In this document: piece after piece, positions 54,444 through 63,587 of the stretch
Position numbering within the stretch: position 1 is the stretch's first letter
Layout of the letters: each line of letters starts with the position of its first letter
Translations under genes and position numbers: made by a program
From: Burkholderia sp. HI2500
GTDB lineage: Bacteria > Pseudomonadota > Gammaproteobacteria > Burkholderiales > Burkholderiaceae
Direction: 5' to 3'
Assembly: GCF_002223055.1 (NCBI RefSeq)
Contig: NZ_NKFL01000004.1
Span: 1,178,001-1,242,000 of the forward strand
DNA: 64,000 nucleotides
Notes under the pieces: model-generated
What the model saw: the letters and a program-made list of their open reading frames with translations, nothing else
Told to the model about the DNA's origin: nothing
The model's database searches: none

Positions 54444-56174
54444 ATGACGACCGCCCCGATCCGCCCCGATGCCGGCCCGCAGCATGCCGACCATTTCGCC
54501 GCGCTCGACACGGCTTCGCCGCCGCCCACGCGACGCATCGGCCTCGATGCGCTGGCCGGCCTGTCGATCGCAGGCCTGCTGATCCCCGAGGCGGTCGCGT
54601 ACGCGGGGCTGGCGAACCTGCCGCCGCAGGCCGGTCTCATCGCGTTGCTGTCGGGGCTCGTCGTCTATGCGCTCACCGGCAGCAGCCGCTTCGCGATCGT
54701 GTCGTCGACGTCGTCGTCGGCCGCCGTGCTTGCGGCGACCGTGCTCGCGGAGTCGGGGATGGCGCTCGCCGCGCAGCTCGCGCTCGCGGCGGCGCTCGTC
54801 GCGATGACGGGCGTGCTGTTCATCCTGGCCGGTGCCGCGCGGCTCGGCGGCATGTCGGACTTCGTCGCACGGCCGGTGCTGCGCGGCTTCACGTTCGGCC
54901 TCGCACTGACGATCGTCATCAAGCAGTTGCCGAAGATCCTCGCGATTTCGGTGCAGCACAGCGATGCGCCGCATGTCGCGCTCGACCTGATCACCGGCGC
55001 GCCGCACGCGAATCTCGCGAGCGTCGTGCTCGGCGCCATTGCCCTGGCGTTGCTGTTCACGCTTGGGCGCAGCTCGCGCGTGCCCGCGACGCTCGTCGTG
55101 ATCGTGCTGTCGATCGCGGCCGGCTACGCGATCGACTGGCAGCGATACGGGATCGCGATCGTCGGCCATATCGATTTCAAGCATATCGAGTTCGGCCTGC
55201 CGACCCTCGACCGCAACGCGTGGATGCAGACCGTCGAACTTGCGTTCGCGCTGATGCTGATCCTGTACGCGGAATCGTACGGGTCGATCCGCAACTTCGC
55301 GCTGAAGCATGGCGACAGCGTGTCGCCGAACCGCGACCTCGTCGCGCTCGGCTGCGCGAACCTCGTGTCGGGCCTGCTGCGCGGGATGCCGGTCGGCGCC
55401 GGCTATTCGGCGACCTCGGCGAACGAAGCGGCCGGCGCGCAGTCGCGCTTTGCCGGCCTGTGGGCGGCGGGCGTGGTCGCGCTGATCGTCTGGCTGCTGC
55501 TGCCGCAGCTCGCGCGCACGCCGGAGCCCGTGCTCGCGGCGATCGTGATCTTCGCGGTCAGCCACTCGCTGCATCCGTCGGTATTCCGGCCGTACTGGGC
55601 CTGGCATCGCGATCGCCTCGTCGTGATCGCCGCGCTGCTCGCGGTGCTCGTGCTCGGCGTGCTGCACGGGTTGCTCGCGGCCATCGGCGTGAGCCTGCTG
55701 CTGACGCTGCGCAAGCTGTCCGAGCCGAACGTCAGCGTGCTCGGCAGGCTGCGCGACAGTCACGATTTCGTCGACGTGGCGAGCCATGCCGACGCGAAGC
55801 CGGTGCCGGGTGTGCTGATCGTGCGGCCCGAGGCGCAACTGTTCTTCGCGAATGCGGACCGGATGCTGAACCGCGTGCGTGCGCTGATGAAGGCCGCGCC
55901 GGACGCGCATACCGTGATGCTGAGCCTCGAGGAAACGCCGGATGTCGACAGCACGACGATCGAATCGTTGCGCACGTTCGCGGCCGAATGCACGGCGCGC
56001 GGGTTGCGGCTCGCGATCGTGCGGCTCAAGGTGCACGCGCTGCATGCGTTGCGCCGCGCGGCCGACGATACGCTGCACGACGACGAAATGTCCGAACTGA
56101 GCGTCGACGAGAGCCTGCAACTGCTGCAGGCCCGGATGCCGCCGGACGGCAGCGACGGCACGACCGCCGCGTGA
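54444..56174 (+). CDS. SulP-family anion transporter with STAS domain
   Basis: 576 aa. A membrane domain with about 12 helices starts at RIGLDALAGLSIAGLLIPEAVAYAGLANLPPQAGLIALLSGLVVYALTGSSRFAIVSSTSSSAAVLAA, the SLC26/SulP signature. It is followed by a cytoplasmic STAS domain (PGVLIVRPEAQLFFANADRMLNRVRALMK ... [33 protein letters not shown]). Possible substrates include sulfate, bicarbonate or C4-dicarboxylates. The start at 54444 is eight bases after the ParB-like gene. Confidence 0.88.
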   Translation: MTTAPIRPDAGPQHADHFAALDTASPPPTRRIGLDALAGLSIAGLLIPEAVAYAGLANLPPQAGLIALLSGLVVYALTGSSRFAIVSSTSSSAAVLAATVLAESGMALAAQLALAAALVAMTGVLFILAGAARLGGMSDFVARPVLRGFTFGLALTIVIKQLPKILAISVQHSDAPHVALDLITGAPHANLASVVLGAIALALLFTLGRSSRVPATLVVIVLSIAAGYAIDWQRYGIAIVGHIDFKHIEFGLPTLDRNAWMQTVELAFALMLILYAESYGSIRNFALKHGDSVSPNRDLVALGCANLVSGLLRGMPVGAGYSATSANEAAGAQSRFAGLWAAGVVALIVWLLLPQLARTPEPVLAAIVIFAVSHSLHPSVFRPYWAWHRDRLVVIAALLAVLVLGVLHGLLAAIGVSLLLTLRKLSEPNVSVLGRLRDSHDFVDVASHADAKPVPGVLIVRPEAQLFFANADRMLNRVRALMKAAPDAHTVMLSLEETPDVDSTTIESLRTFAAECTARGLRLAIVRLKVHALHALRRAADDTLHDDEMSELSVDESLQLLQARMPPDGSDGTTAA

Positions 56175-56215
56175 CGGCGTGGCGCGGGGGCGCGGGGGCG
56201 CCGCGCCGGTGAGTG

Positions 56216-57151
56216 CTATGGCGAAACCGCGGCGTCGGCGGAGCGATCGATCATGTCGGTCACTTCGGCCGCCGTCGGCGCATAGGCGCCTGCATGCGCA
56301 CAGGCGACGGCCGCGCAAGCGGCTGCGTAGCGCAGATGCTCGGCGGCGGATGCATCGGGACGCGCGAGCTGGCTCGCGAGCCAGCCGCCGATGCTGGCAT
56401 CGCCGCAGCCGACGGTGTCGGCCACTTCGGTCGGGAACGCGGGCTGGAACAGCACGATGTCGCGATGCAGGAGCTGCATGCCGGATGCGCCGCGCGTGAC
56501 GAGCATCGCGGCGTCCGGTGCCCACGCGCGCAATTGCGCGAGCGCGGCGGCTTCGTCGAGTTCGGGAAACAGCCCACGCAGATCCTCGTCGGATACCTTG
56601 ATCCAGTCGGCGAGCCCGGCCAGCCGGCGCAGCGTGTCGCGATACGACGGCGCGGCCATCGGTGCACGGAAGTTCGGGTCGAACGAGATCCGCTTGCCGG
56701 CCGCGCGCGCCGCTTGCGCCACGTCGATCAGGCGCGACGCCAGCGGCTCGCGCACGACGCCGAGCGAGCCGACGTGCACGATCTCGGCCGCGTCGAGTGC
56801 GCCGGCGGGCAGGTTCGCCGGATCGAATGCGAGATCGGCGCTGTTCTCGCCGATGAAGAAGTAGTGGGGCGGCTGCTTCGATACGACCATCGCGAGCAGC
56901 GGCGCGCGATCGACCTGCCGGATGAAGCGCAGGTCGAGCCCCGCGTCGGCGCTCTTGCGCATCAGCTCGTCACCGAAGGTGTCGCGGCTGACCGTGCCGG
57001 CGAAGGCCGTCGGCACGCCGAGTCGCGCACCGACGCGCGCGACGTTCCAGCATGAGCCGCCGGCGACGCTATGCCAGTGCTGCGCGTCGTCGCGGATGAA
57101 ATCGGTCAATGCTTCGCCGAATACGATCAGGCGAGGAAACGTCGTCGTCAT
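56216..57151 (-). CDS. PfkB-family carbohydrate kinase (fructokinase-like)
   Basis: 311 aa. Motif 1 is GGSCWNVARVGARLGVPTAFAGTVSRDTFGDELMRKSADAGLDLRFI; the C-terminal motif DTVGCGDASIGGW carries the catalytic Asp. It is last in a ROK-regulated sugar ABC transporter operon, 130 bases after the binding-protein gene, so it probably phosphorylates the imported sugar. Fructose is a plausible guess but not established. The ATG at 57151 (MTTTFPRLIVFGEALTDFI) is preferred over an upstream frame. Confidence 0.85.
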   Translation of the reverse strand: MTTTFPRLIVFGEALTDFIRDDAQHWHSVAGGSCWNVARVGARLGVPTAFAGTVSRDTFGDELMRKSADAGLDLRFIRQVDRAPLLAMVVSKQPPHYFFIGENSADLAFDPANLPAGALDAAEIVHVGSLGVVREPLASRLIDVAQAARAAGKRISFDPNFRAPMAAPSYRDTLRRLAGLADWIKVSDEDLRGLFPELDEAAALAQLRAWAPDAAMLVTRGASGMQLLHRDIVLFQPAFPTEVADTVGCGDASIGGWLASQLARPDASAAEHLRYAAACAAVACAHAGAYAPTAAEVTDMIDRSADAAVSP

Positions 57152-57281
57152 GTCGAAACCTTGTGCCGCGCCGCTGTGCGCGGCGATGCAGCGATTGATC
57201 TGAAAAGGCGGGCAGTGCGGGCCGTCGCATGCAGTGACGCAGCCCGGCACTGCCCGGTAGCGCGGGCGGACGGGGGCGCGA

Positions 57282-58226
57282 TCAGCGCGGGGTGCTCCAG
57301 CCCTTGTAGCTCTTCACGTTGTCGCGCGTGATGAGCGTCGGCTCGATCAGGATCATCGGGTTGGCCGGCTTCTGGCCGTTCATGATCCCGTAGCCGACGT
57401 TGACGGCCTGCTGCGCCATCGCCCAAGGGTCCTGGCTCGACGACGCCTGCACGAGCGTATTCGACTTGAGCGCGACCTCGATATCGGGCGCGCCGTCGAC
57501 CGACGTGATCACGATGTTCGGGCGGTTCAGCTGCTTCGCGGCGAGATCGCTGCCGATCGCCTGCGGGTCGTTGATCGTGAACACCGCGTCGAGCTTCGGA
57601 AAGCGCGTCAGGTAGCCCTGCATCGCATTCATCCCGCCTTCACGCGAGCCCTTGCCGTCCTGGTCGCTCGACAGCACCTTGATGCCGGCGCTTTTCGCGA
57701 GCACGGTCTTGCAGCCGTTGACGCGATCGATCACGGCCGACACCTGCGGGCCGTTCTCGATGATCACGTTGCCCTTGCCGTTGAGTTTCTTCGCGATGTA
57801 GTCGCAGGCCAGCTCGCCGGCCTTCACGTTGTTGGTCTGCACGGTCGCGTTCGCGCCGGCTGCCGCGACGTCGACCGCGACGACGGTGATGCCGGCCGCC
57901 TGCGCCTTCTTCACCGCCGGCTCGATCGCCTTCGGATCGGTTGCGTTGAGCAGGATCATGTCGACGTGCGCGGAGATGAAGTTGTCGATCTGCGTGAACT
58001 GCTTGTTCAGGTCGTAGTCGGCCGATACGGCCGTGACCTTCGCATTCGGGTTGATCTGCCTGGCGCGCGCCTCGGCGCCCTTGACGATCGTGACGAAGTA
58101 CGGGTTGCCGAGCGACCCGACCGTGACGCCGATCGATTTGAGCGGCTTGTCGGCCGCGTGCGCGGCGGAAGCGCCGAAGGCGAGCGCGCAGGCGACGGCG
58201 GTCAGGGCGGCTTTGTGCTTGAACAT
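57282..58226 (-). CDS. Sugar ABC transporter periplasmic binding protein
   Basis: 314 aa, type I (RbsB-like) fold. Signal peptide MFKHKAALTAVACALAFGASAAHA, then KSIGVTVGSLGNPYFVTIVKGAEARARQINPNAKVTAVSADYDLNKQFTQIDNFI, NATDPKAIEPAVKKAQAAGITVVAVDVAAAGANATVQTNN and FTINDPQAIGSDLAAKQL in the expected order. Captures the sugar and delivers it to the permease encoded upstream in the operon (58309). Sugar identity not resolved. Confidence 0.9.
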   Translation of the reverse strand: MFKHKAALTAVACALAFGASAAHAADKPLKSIGVTVGSLGNPYFVTIVKGAEARARQINPNAKVTAVSADYDLNKQFTQIDNFISAHVDMILLNATDPKAIEPAVKKAQAAGITVVAVDVAAAGANATVQTNNVKAGELACDYIAKKLNGKGNVIIENGPQVSAVIDRVNGCKTVLAKSAGIKVLSSDQDGKGSREGGMNAMQGYLTRFPKLDAVFTINDPQAIGSDLAAKQLNRPNIVITSVDGAPDIEVALKSNTLVQASSSQDPWAMAQQAVNVGYGIMNGQKPANPMILIEPTLITRDNVKSYKGWSTPR

Positions 58227-58308
58227 GTCGTGGTGTCTCCGTGAAGTGGCTTGGCGGGCGGGCGCAGGGATCGGCCTGCGCCGCCAGGTTGAATGGACGG
58301 GCAGGGGC

Positions 58309-59346
58309 TCAGGTACGCGCCGAATCGCGCTGGCGGTAGCGGTCGAGCGCGACGGCGCCGATGATCACGAGCCCCTTGATGATGTACTGCCAGATGTCGG
58401 ACACGCCGAGCAGCACGAGCCCGTTGGTCAGCACCGCGATGATCAGCGCGCCGATCAGCGTGCCGACGATCGAGCCGACGCCGCCGACGAAGCTCGTGCC
58501 GCCGAGGATCACCGCGGCGATCGCGTCGAGTTCGTACGACTGGCCGAGCTGCAGGCCGTTGGCCGCATAGAGCCGTGCGGCCGACATCACCGCGCCGAGG
58601 CCGGCGAGCAGCCCCGACGCCGCGTACACGAACAGCTGGATCGCCCGCACGTTGATGCCCGACAGGCGCGCGGCTTCCGGATTGCCGCCGACCGAATAGA
58701 TGCGCATCCCGAGCACCGTGCGGCGCAGGATGAACCACGAGATCGCGATCACCGCGCACGCGATCACGACGAGCCACGGTACGCCGAGGATCGTGCCGTT
58801 GCCGATGAACGCGAACGGCAACTGCGGATTGAACACGGTCGTGTCGTTGCCGATCAGGCGCGCGACGCCGCGCACGGCCGTCATCGCGCCGAGCGTGACG
58901 ATGAACGGCGGCAGGCGCAGGAACGAGATCAGGCCGCCATTGATCGCGCCGAACACGAGGCCGACGAGGAGCGCGAACGGCACGCCGAGCCAGCCCCAGC
59001 CCGGGATGGTCGACGCGAGTAGCGCCGCGACGGCCGCGGCGGCGAGCACCGAGCCGACCGACAGGTCGATGCCGCCCGTCAGGATCACGAAGGTCATGCC
59101 GGCGGCCAGCACGATGTTGATCGACGCCTGCTGCGTGACGATCGACAGGTTCTGCAGCGTGAAGAAACCGTCGGTCAGGAAGCCGAAGCCGATGCACAGG
59201 ACCAGCAGCACCGGCAGCATGCCGGCGGTGCGGATCAGCGACTGCATGCGGGCGCGTTGATCGGCGCCGCGCAACAGCGGCGTGCGGGTGGCCACCGGCT
59301 GGGCCGTCGCGGAAGCGAGGTTCCGCTGCTTGGTCGGGTTGATCAT
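58309..59346 (-). CDS. Sugar ABC transporter permease (RbsC type)
   Basis: 345 aa with eight to ten membrane helices. Typical stretches are TFVILTGGIDLSVGSVLAAAAVAALLA, LRLPPFIVTLGAMTAVRGVARLIGNDTTV, and YELDAIAAVILGGTSFVGGVGSIVGTLIGALIIAVLTNGLVLLGVSDIWQYIIKGLVII. Forms the homodimeric channel under the ATPase. It lies between the ATPase gene (42 bp gap) and the binding-protein gene (82 bp gap). Confidence 0.9.
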   Translation of the reverse strand: MINPTKQRNLASATAQPVATRTPLLRGADQRARMQSLIRTAGMLPVLLVLCIGFGFLTDGFFTLQNLSIVTQQASINIVLAAGMTFVILTGGIDLSVGSVLAAAAVAALLASTIPGWGWLGVPFALLVGLVFGAINGGLISFLRLPPFIVTLGAMTAVRGVARLIGNDTTVFNPQLPFAFIGNGTILGVPWLVVIACAVIAISWFILRRTVLGMRIYSVGGNPEAARLSGINVRAIQLFVYAASGLLAGLGAVMSAARLYAANGLQLGQSYELDAIAAVILGGTSFVGGVGSIVGTLIGALIIAVLTNGLVLLGVSDIWQYIIKGLVIIGAVALDRYRQRDSART

Positions 59347-59388
59347 TTCGGTAACCTGGATGTAAGAAGGAAATGAAAAGGGCGAGGC

Positions 59389-60942
59389 TCAGTGCGCGTC
59401 GGCGAGTTCGGCCTGCGAGCCGGTGGCGAGCGCGATGATGGCTTCCTGCGTGATGGGCGTCTGCGTGTAGCCGCCGAGTTCGCCGGCGATCTCGCCTTCG
59501 CGCATCACGAGCACGCGGTCGGCGACACCGATGATCTCCGGCAGTTCGCTCGAGATCACGATCACGCCCACGCCGGCCCGGGCCAGTTCGTTGATGATCC
59601 GGTAGATCTCGGATTTCGCGCCGATGTCGACGCCGCGTGTCGGTTCGTCGAGGATCAGCACGCGCGGCTTCGTTTCGAGCAGGCGCGACAGCAACACTTT
59701 CTGCTGGTTGCCGCCCGACAGCGCGCCGACGTTGACGTTCGCGTTCGGCACGCGGATCGACAGCGACGCAATGGCGTCCCGCGCGCGTTCGGCGCCGCGC
59801 GCGAGATCGAGTGCACCGAGCCGCGCATCGCGGTTGCAGACCGAGATGTTGATGTTGTCGCGCACGCTCATGTCGAGGAACAGGCCCTGGCGCTTGCGGT
59901 CTTCGGTCAGGTAGACGAGGCCCGCATCGATCGCGTCGCGCGGCGAGTGCGCGCCGAACGTGCGTTCGCCCACCTTCACGTCGCCGCGCACGCGCGGTTC
60001 GGCGCCGAAGATCAGCCGCGCGAGTTCGGTGCGGCCTGCGCCGACCAGCCCCGCGATGCCGAGCACTTCGCCGGCGTGCAGGTCGAGACTGCAGCCGCGC
60101 ACGCGTGCGCCGTCGGCGATGTCGCGGACCGACAGCAGCAGGTGGCCGGGGTCGTACGGCGCGTGTTCCTTCTTGTAGAAGCCGGAGATGTCGCGGCCGA
60201 CCATCATCGCGACGAGGCGCTCGGCCGACAGCGATGCGCGCTCCAGCGTGCCGACGTACGCGCCGTCGCGCAACACCGACACGCGGTCGGACAGCTCGTA
60301 GATCTCCGCCATCCGGTGGCTGATGTAGATGATCGCGAGACCTTCCTCGCGCAACTGGCGGATCAGGCGGAACAGGTGCTCGGTTTCGCGCGACGACAGC
60401 GGCGTGGTCGGCTCGTCCATCACGAGGATGCGCGCCCGGGTGTGCACGGCGCGTGCGATCTCGACGAGTTGCTGCTCCGCGATCGACAGCGTGTCGACGA
60501 GCGTGTCGGGCCCGAACGATGCGCCCAGGCGCGCGAGCACGTCCTCGCAGCCGCGCGCCATCGCCGCGCGGTCGATCGTGCCCCAGCGCCGGTTGCCGCG
60601 CCGCAGTTCGCGGCCGATGTAGATGTTTTCCGCGACGCTCAGGTTCGGCGACAGGCACAGTTCCTGGTAGATCACCGCGACGCCTGCATCGCGCGCGGCA
60701 AGCGGGCCGTCGATGTCGATGCGGGCGCCGTCGATCAGGATCTCGCCGCCGGCGTCGGCGCGGTAGGCGCCCGACAGGATCTTCATCAGCGTCGATTTGC
60801 CCGCGCCGTTTTCGCCCATCAGCGAATGGATCTCGCCGGGATAGACGGTCAGGCTGACGTTGTCGAGCGCGCGCACGGCCGGGAACGTCTTGCTGATCCC
60901 GCGCATCTCGAGCAACGGGCGGGGCGACTCAGATCGCGACAT
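59389..60942 (-). CDS. Sugar ABC transporter ATP-binding protein, fused double domain
   Basis: 517 aa with two ABC cassettes. Domain 1: Walker [10 protein letters not shown], signature [14 protein letters not shown], Walker [13 protein letters not shown]. Domain 2: degenerate Walker [12 protein letters not shown], signature [15 protein letters not shown], Walker [13 protein letters not shown]. The degenerate second Walker A is normal for RbsA/XylG/MglA-type proteins. The 5' end overlaps the ROK regulator by 14 bases, so they are co-transcribed. Confidence 0.92.
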   Translation of the reverse strand: MSRSESPRPLLEMRGISKTFPAVRALDNVSLTVYPGEIHSLMGENGAGKSTLMKILSGAYRADAGGEILIDGARIDIDGPLAARDAGVAVIYQELCLSPNLSVAENIYIGRELRRGNRRWGTIDRAAMARGCEDVLARLGASFGPDTLVDTLSIAEQQLVEIARAVHTRARILVMDEPTTPLSSRETEHLFRLIRQLREEGLAIIYISHRMAEIYELSDRVSVLRDGAYVGTLERASLSAERLVAMMVGRDISGFYKKEHAPYDPGHLLLSVRDIADGARVRGCSLDLHAGEVLGIAGLVGAGRTELARLIFGAEPRVRGDVKVGERTFGAHSPRDAIDAGLVYLTEDRKRQGLFLDMSVRDNINISVCNRDARLGALDLARGAERARDAIASLSIRVPNANVNVGALSGGNQQKVLLSRLLETKPRVLILDEPTRGVDIGAKSEIYRIINELARAGVGVIVISSELPEIIGVADRVLVMREGEIAGELGGYTQTPITQEAIIALATGSQAELADAH

Positions 60943-62176
60943 GGTTGACCTCCTGCGAGTCGGTGCGGGCGCCCTTGAGGATGCCGGCCCGCGGGGAGAA
61001 GTTGAAGAACATCGGCAGCGTGGCCGCGCCGATCGCACCGGCGTCGGCGCCGAACGTGCCGCGTACGAGCACCGGCGTGCCGCGGGCTTCGGGCGCGGTG
61101 GCCACGAGCGCGGCGCGCAGGCGCGTCGTGACCGCGTCGAGCAGGCCCGCGTCGGTATCGGCGTCGAGCACGACCACCGGCGCGTCGACCACGCACAGCA
61201 CCGCGCGCAATGCCGGCGCCAGCGCGTCGACGCAATCGTCGATCCATTCGTCGACGGCGGGCAGGCCGCGGGCGATGCACGCTTCGAGATCGGCCCGGTT
61301 GTCGACCGTTTCACCGTGATGGCGCAGATGGCGCACCAGCGCATGCAGCGATGCACGCGCGAGCAGGATGTCCCACGGGCCGCGTGGGGGCGGCGCGGAA
61401 GCCAGCCGGCTCGGCGGCACGGGAATCACGGCGATGTCGCCTGCATTGCCGGTCACGCCGCGCAGGCAGTCGCCGTCGATCGCGATGCCGCCGCCGATGG
61501 CCGGCCCGATGAACAGGTAGACGAAGTCGTCGCACTGCCGGCCGTATCCGTAGAACAGCTCGGCGATGGCGGCTGCGTTGCCGTCGTTTTCGCCGAACAC
61601 CGGAAGCGACAACATGCGACCGAGGTCGGCCGCGAAATCGACGTCTTCCCACGCGCGGAACGTGTCCGGTGCGAGGCCGAGTTCGCGCATCCACGCGCCG
61701 AGGTTGTAGGGCTGGGCGACGCCGATACCGGTCAGGCGGGCGCGCTCGTGGTCGGGGAGCAGCGCCTGCATCGCGTCGATGTCGTGGCGGACGATCTCGA
61801 GCACATCGGCGGGCGGTGGCAGCAGCGTGTCGTGCGAGCGGCGGCCGAGCACGTCGCCGGCGAAGTTGACGAGCGCCGTTTCGATGCGCATGCGGTCGAG
61901 ATGGACGCCGATGCCGAACGCGCCGCGCGGGTCGAGGCGGATCAGCGAGGCCGGCTGGCCGCGCTGGCCTTCGGTGCGGCCCGCGAATTCGATCAGCTTC
62001 GCATCGGCGAGCGACGCGATGATGCTGCCGACTGCCGTACCCGTCATGCTCGCGAGGCGGGCGAGGTCGGCCTTCGACGCGCTGCCTGCGCGGCGCAGCG
62101 TCTTCAGCAGCAGGCGCTCGTTGTAACGGCGCACGTTGGCCGAGTTGCTTCCCTGGCCGAAGTGCGGGCTTCTCAT
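60929..62176 (-). CDS. ROK-family repressor of the sugar operon
   Basis: 415 aa from the ATG at 62176 (GGAG six bases upstream; the next ATG upstream is 62191). N-terminal winged helix ([46 protein letters not shown]) and a ROK body with [40 protein letters not shown] and [29 protein letters not shown]. The usual zinc-binding CxCGxxGC is absent, replaced by a [16 protein letters not shown] stretch. It leads the operon and is preceded by a long palindrome. Probably released by the imported sugar. Confidence 0.9.
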   Translation of the reverse strand: MRSPHFGQGSNSANVRRYNERLLLKTLRRAGSASKADLARLASMTGTAVGSIIASLADAKLIEFAGRTEGQRGQPASLIRLDPRGAFGIGVHLDRMRIETALVNFAGDVLGRRSHDTLLPPPADVLEIVRHDIDAMQALLPDHERARLTGIGVAQPYNLGAWMRELGLAPDTFRAWEDVDFAADLGRMLSLPVFGENDGNAAAIAELFYGYGRQCDDFVYLFIGPAIGGGIAIDGDCLRGVTGNAGDIAVIPVPPSRLASAPPPRGPWDILLARASLHALVRHLRHHGETVDNRADLEACIARGLPAVDEWIDDCVDALAPALRAVLCVVDAPVVVLDADTDAGLLDAVTTRLRAALVATAPEARGTPVLVRGTFGADAGAIGAATLPMFFNFSPRAGILKGARTDSQEVNHVAI

Positions 62177-62212
62177 GGCGTCTCCTTCCATGGTGCGCCG
62201 TCTGGCAGCGCA

Positions 62213-62239
62213 TTAAATAAATCACGTTGATTTATTTAA
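62213..62239. promoter_or_regulatory. Perfect 27-bp palindrome, ROK operator candidate
   Basis: Arms TTAAATAAATCA and TGATTTATTTAA (12 bases, perfect) around CGT, 37 bases upstream of the ROK start. It is an A+T-rich island in G+C-rich DNA. ROK/NagC-type sites show the same TTATTT...AAATAA form. Confidence 0.8.
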
Positions 62240-62485
62240 CCGCGCGCACGTCGGCGTGTCAGCCTAGGGAAATCCCGGTTTCGGTGGAAGCGGGACGTTG
62301 GTGCGAGGTGTTTGGAATCGGGGATGGATCGCGGAGATCGAGAAAATCGGGCGCAGGTGCTTGAGGGGGAGTACGAGCGTGCGGCGCCGGGTTGTTGCCG
62401 GATTTGCCGCATGCCGGGGCGCGCAAACCAAAGCGATTGGTTTGCCCTCGGTGATGGGGGAGGTGTGTTTCCGGCGCCGGAAATG

Positions 62486-62515
62486 AAAAAAGGCCGGCTA
62501 GAAGCCGACCTTTTT
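62486..62515 (-). terminator. Terminator of tRNA-Leu copy 1
   Basis: On the complementary strand AAGG(T)CGGCT pairs with AGCCG(G)CCTT around TCT, followed by T residues, just past the CCA end. Confidence 0.8.
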
Positions 62516-62525
62516 ATAAAACAGA

Positions 62526-62612
62526 TGGTGCCCAGGAGAGGACTCGAACCTCCACGATGTTGCCACCGCTAGGACCTGAACCTAGTGCGTCTACCAATTC
62601 CGCCACCTGGGC
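62526..62612 (-). tRNA. tRNA-Leu (anticodon CAG)
   Basis: 87 bases including an encoded CCA. Acceptor GCCCAGG / CCTGGGC, D-arm with GGTAGAC, anticodon stem CTAGG / CCTAG with loop TTCAGGT (anticodon CAG, reading CUG), a long class II variable arm (CGGTGGCAACATCG) and T-loop GGTTCGAGTC. CUG is the dominant Leu codon in this G+C-rich genome. Confidence 0.97.
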
Positions 62613-62647
62613 ACGTTTCGCTTGTTGCTGCATCGCGAAAGAACGCA

Positions 62648-62675
62648 ATTATAGCGTGTCCGAAGAGGCTGTCAA
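62648..62675 (-). promoter_or_regulatory. Promoter of tRNA-Leu copy 1
   Basis: Complementary strand: TTGACA (62675-62670), a 16-base spacer, TATAAT (62653-62648). Consensus -35 and -10, as expected for a stable RNA. Confidence 0.85.
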
Positions 62676-62804
62676 CACAATTTCAGGTCGCGAACGAAAA
62701 TAATTGAGCACGCTGTTCGGTCGGGCGAAGGAGGGGCATGCGAGCCGCTTGCATGTGCGGCGACGCCATCTTGCGATTGACGCGAATTTTCGGCGCCGGA
62801 AATG

Positions 62805-62834
62805 AAAAAAGGCCGGCTAGAAGCCGACCTTTTT
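62805..62834 (-). terminator. Terminator of tRNA-Leu copy 2
   Basis: Same hairpin and T-run as copy 1, 319 bases further on. Confidence 0.8.
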
Positions 62835-62844
62835 ATAAAACAGA

Positions 62845-62931
62845 TGGTGCCCAGGAGAGGACTCGAACCTCCACGATGTTGCCACCGCTAGGACCTGAAC
62901 CTAGTGCGTCTACCAATTCCGCCACCTGGGC
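62845..62931 (-). tRNA. tRNA-Leu (anticodon CAG), second identical copy
   Basis: Sequence identical to 62526-62612, including the CCA, with the same promoter and terminator. Confidence 0.97.
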
Positions 62932-62966
62932 ACGTTTCGCTTGTTGCTGCATCGCGAAAGAACGCA

Positions 62967-62994
62967 ATTATAGCGTGTCCGAAGAGGCTGTCAA
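62967..62994 (-). promoter_or_regulatory. Promoter of tRNA-Leu copy 2
   Basis: TTGACA and TATAAT with a 16-base spacer on the complementary strand, identical to copy 1. Confidence 0.85.
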
Positions 62995-63004
62995 CACAAT
63001 TTCA

Positions 63005-63587
63005 TCGAAAGCGATGAAAAGTGTTTACGTCGAACGGCCTGCCACACACTGGCCGGGGCTGGCCAGTCTCGCTGCGAAAATTCAGCCCGACGCCTGCTTC
63101 GTCTCGACGTGCGTCGGCAAACCATTCGGTCGGGAAAAACGTGTTGCGAAATTTCTCGCCGTTCATCAAAGTTTGGCAGGATCGCTTCACGGGTGAACAA
63201 CCAGGGCAAACAACCGCATCGTCTGCACGAACTCAACTGGGATCGAGGATCCCGAACGGGTCGCACCGGCACGGTATCGACGCGTCCTGACGACCGTCTG
63301 AATGGCAAAAATTAGGACGAGTCCGAAACGAAATAGAAACCATATGGGACGAGGTCTAATTGGACCCGGTGCCTAATAAAAATCGAGATGGTTCCGGCAA
63401 CATGGCGACATTGGAACCCGCGGCAGCATGCCGTGCGGTTGCCTGTTGAGGGACCCGGGGCCGCCTGAGCGCTAGTCGCGTGGCGGGATCGCGAGCGCGA
63501 CGAAAAATGTGGCCGTGGCCGCAACCATGCAGGAAGTGCGCGACTGCAACGAACTCGGGCGAATAAAACAATAACGTGGACCAAACC
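63005..63587. other. 583-bp stretch with no convincing gene
   Basis: Only short, mutually overlapping frames occur here, none with family-like sequence or a good ribosome-binding site. The part from about 63300 to 63380 is A+T-richer and contains AATTAGGAC and GTCTAATT about 40 bases apart, a weak inverted repeat. Probably the control region of the CHASE2 gene. Confidence 0.5.

Larger units (their letters stand above)
62472..62685. repeat. Copy 1 of a 214-bp direct repeat carrying a tRNA-Leu gene
   Basis: Identical, base for base, to 62791-63004; the copies are 319 bases apart and separated by 105 unrelated bases. Each contains promoter, tRNA and terminator. Confidence 0.95.
62791..63004. 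repeat. Copy 2 of the 214-bp direct repeat carrying a tRNA-Leu gene
   Basis: Identical to 62472-62685. The 105 bases between the copies (62686-62790) hold nothing recognisable. Confidence 0.95.

Noticed and set aside
62312-62572. A frame ending in MVPRRGLEPPRCCHR overlapping tRNA-Leu.
   Set aside because: This is the well-known artefact of translating the complement of a tRNA gene. The same applies to the frame at 62738-63196.
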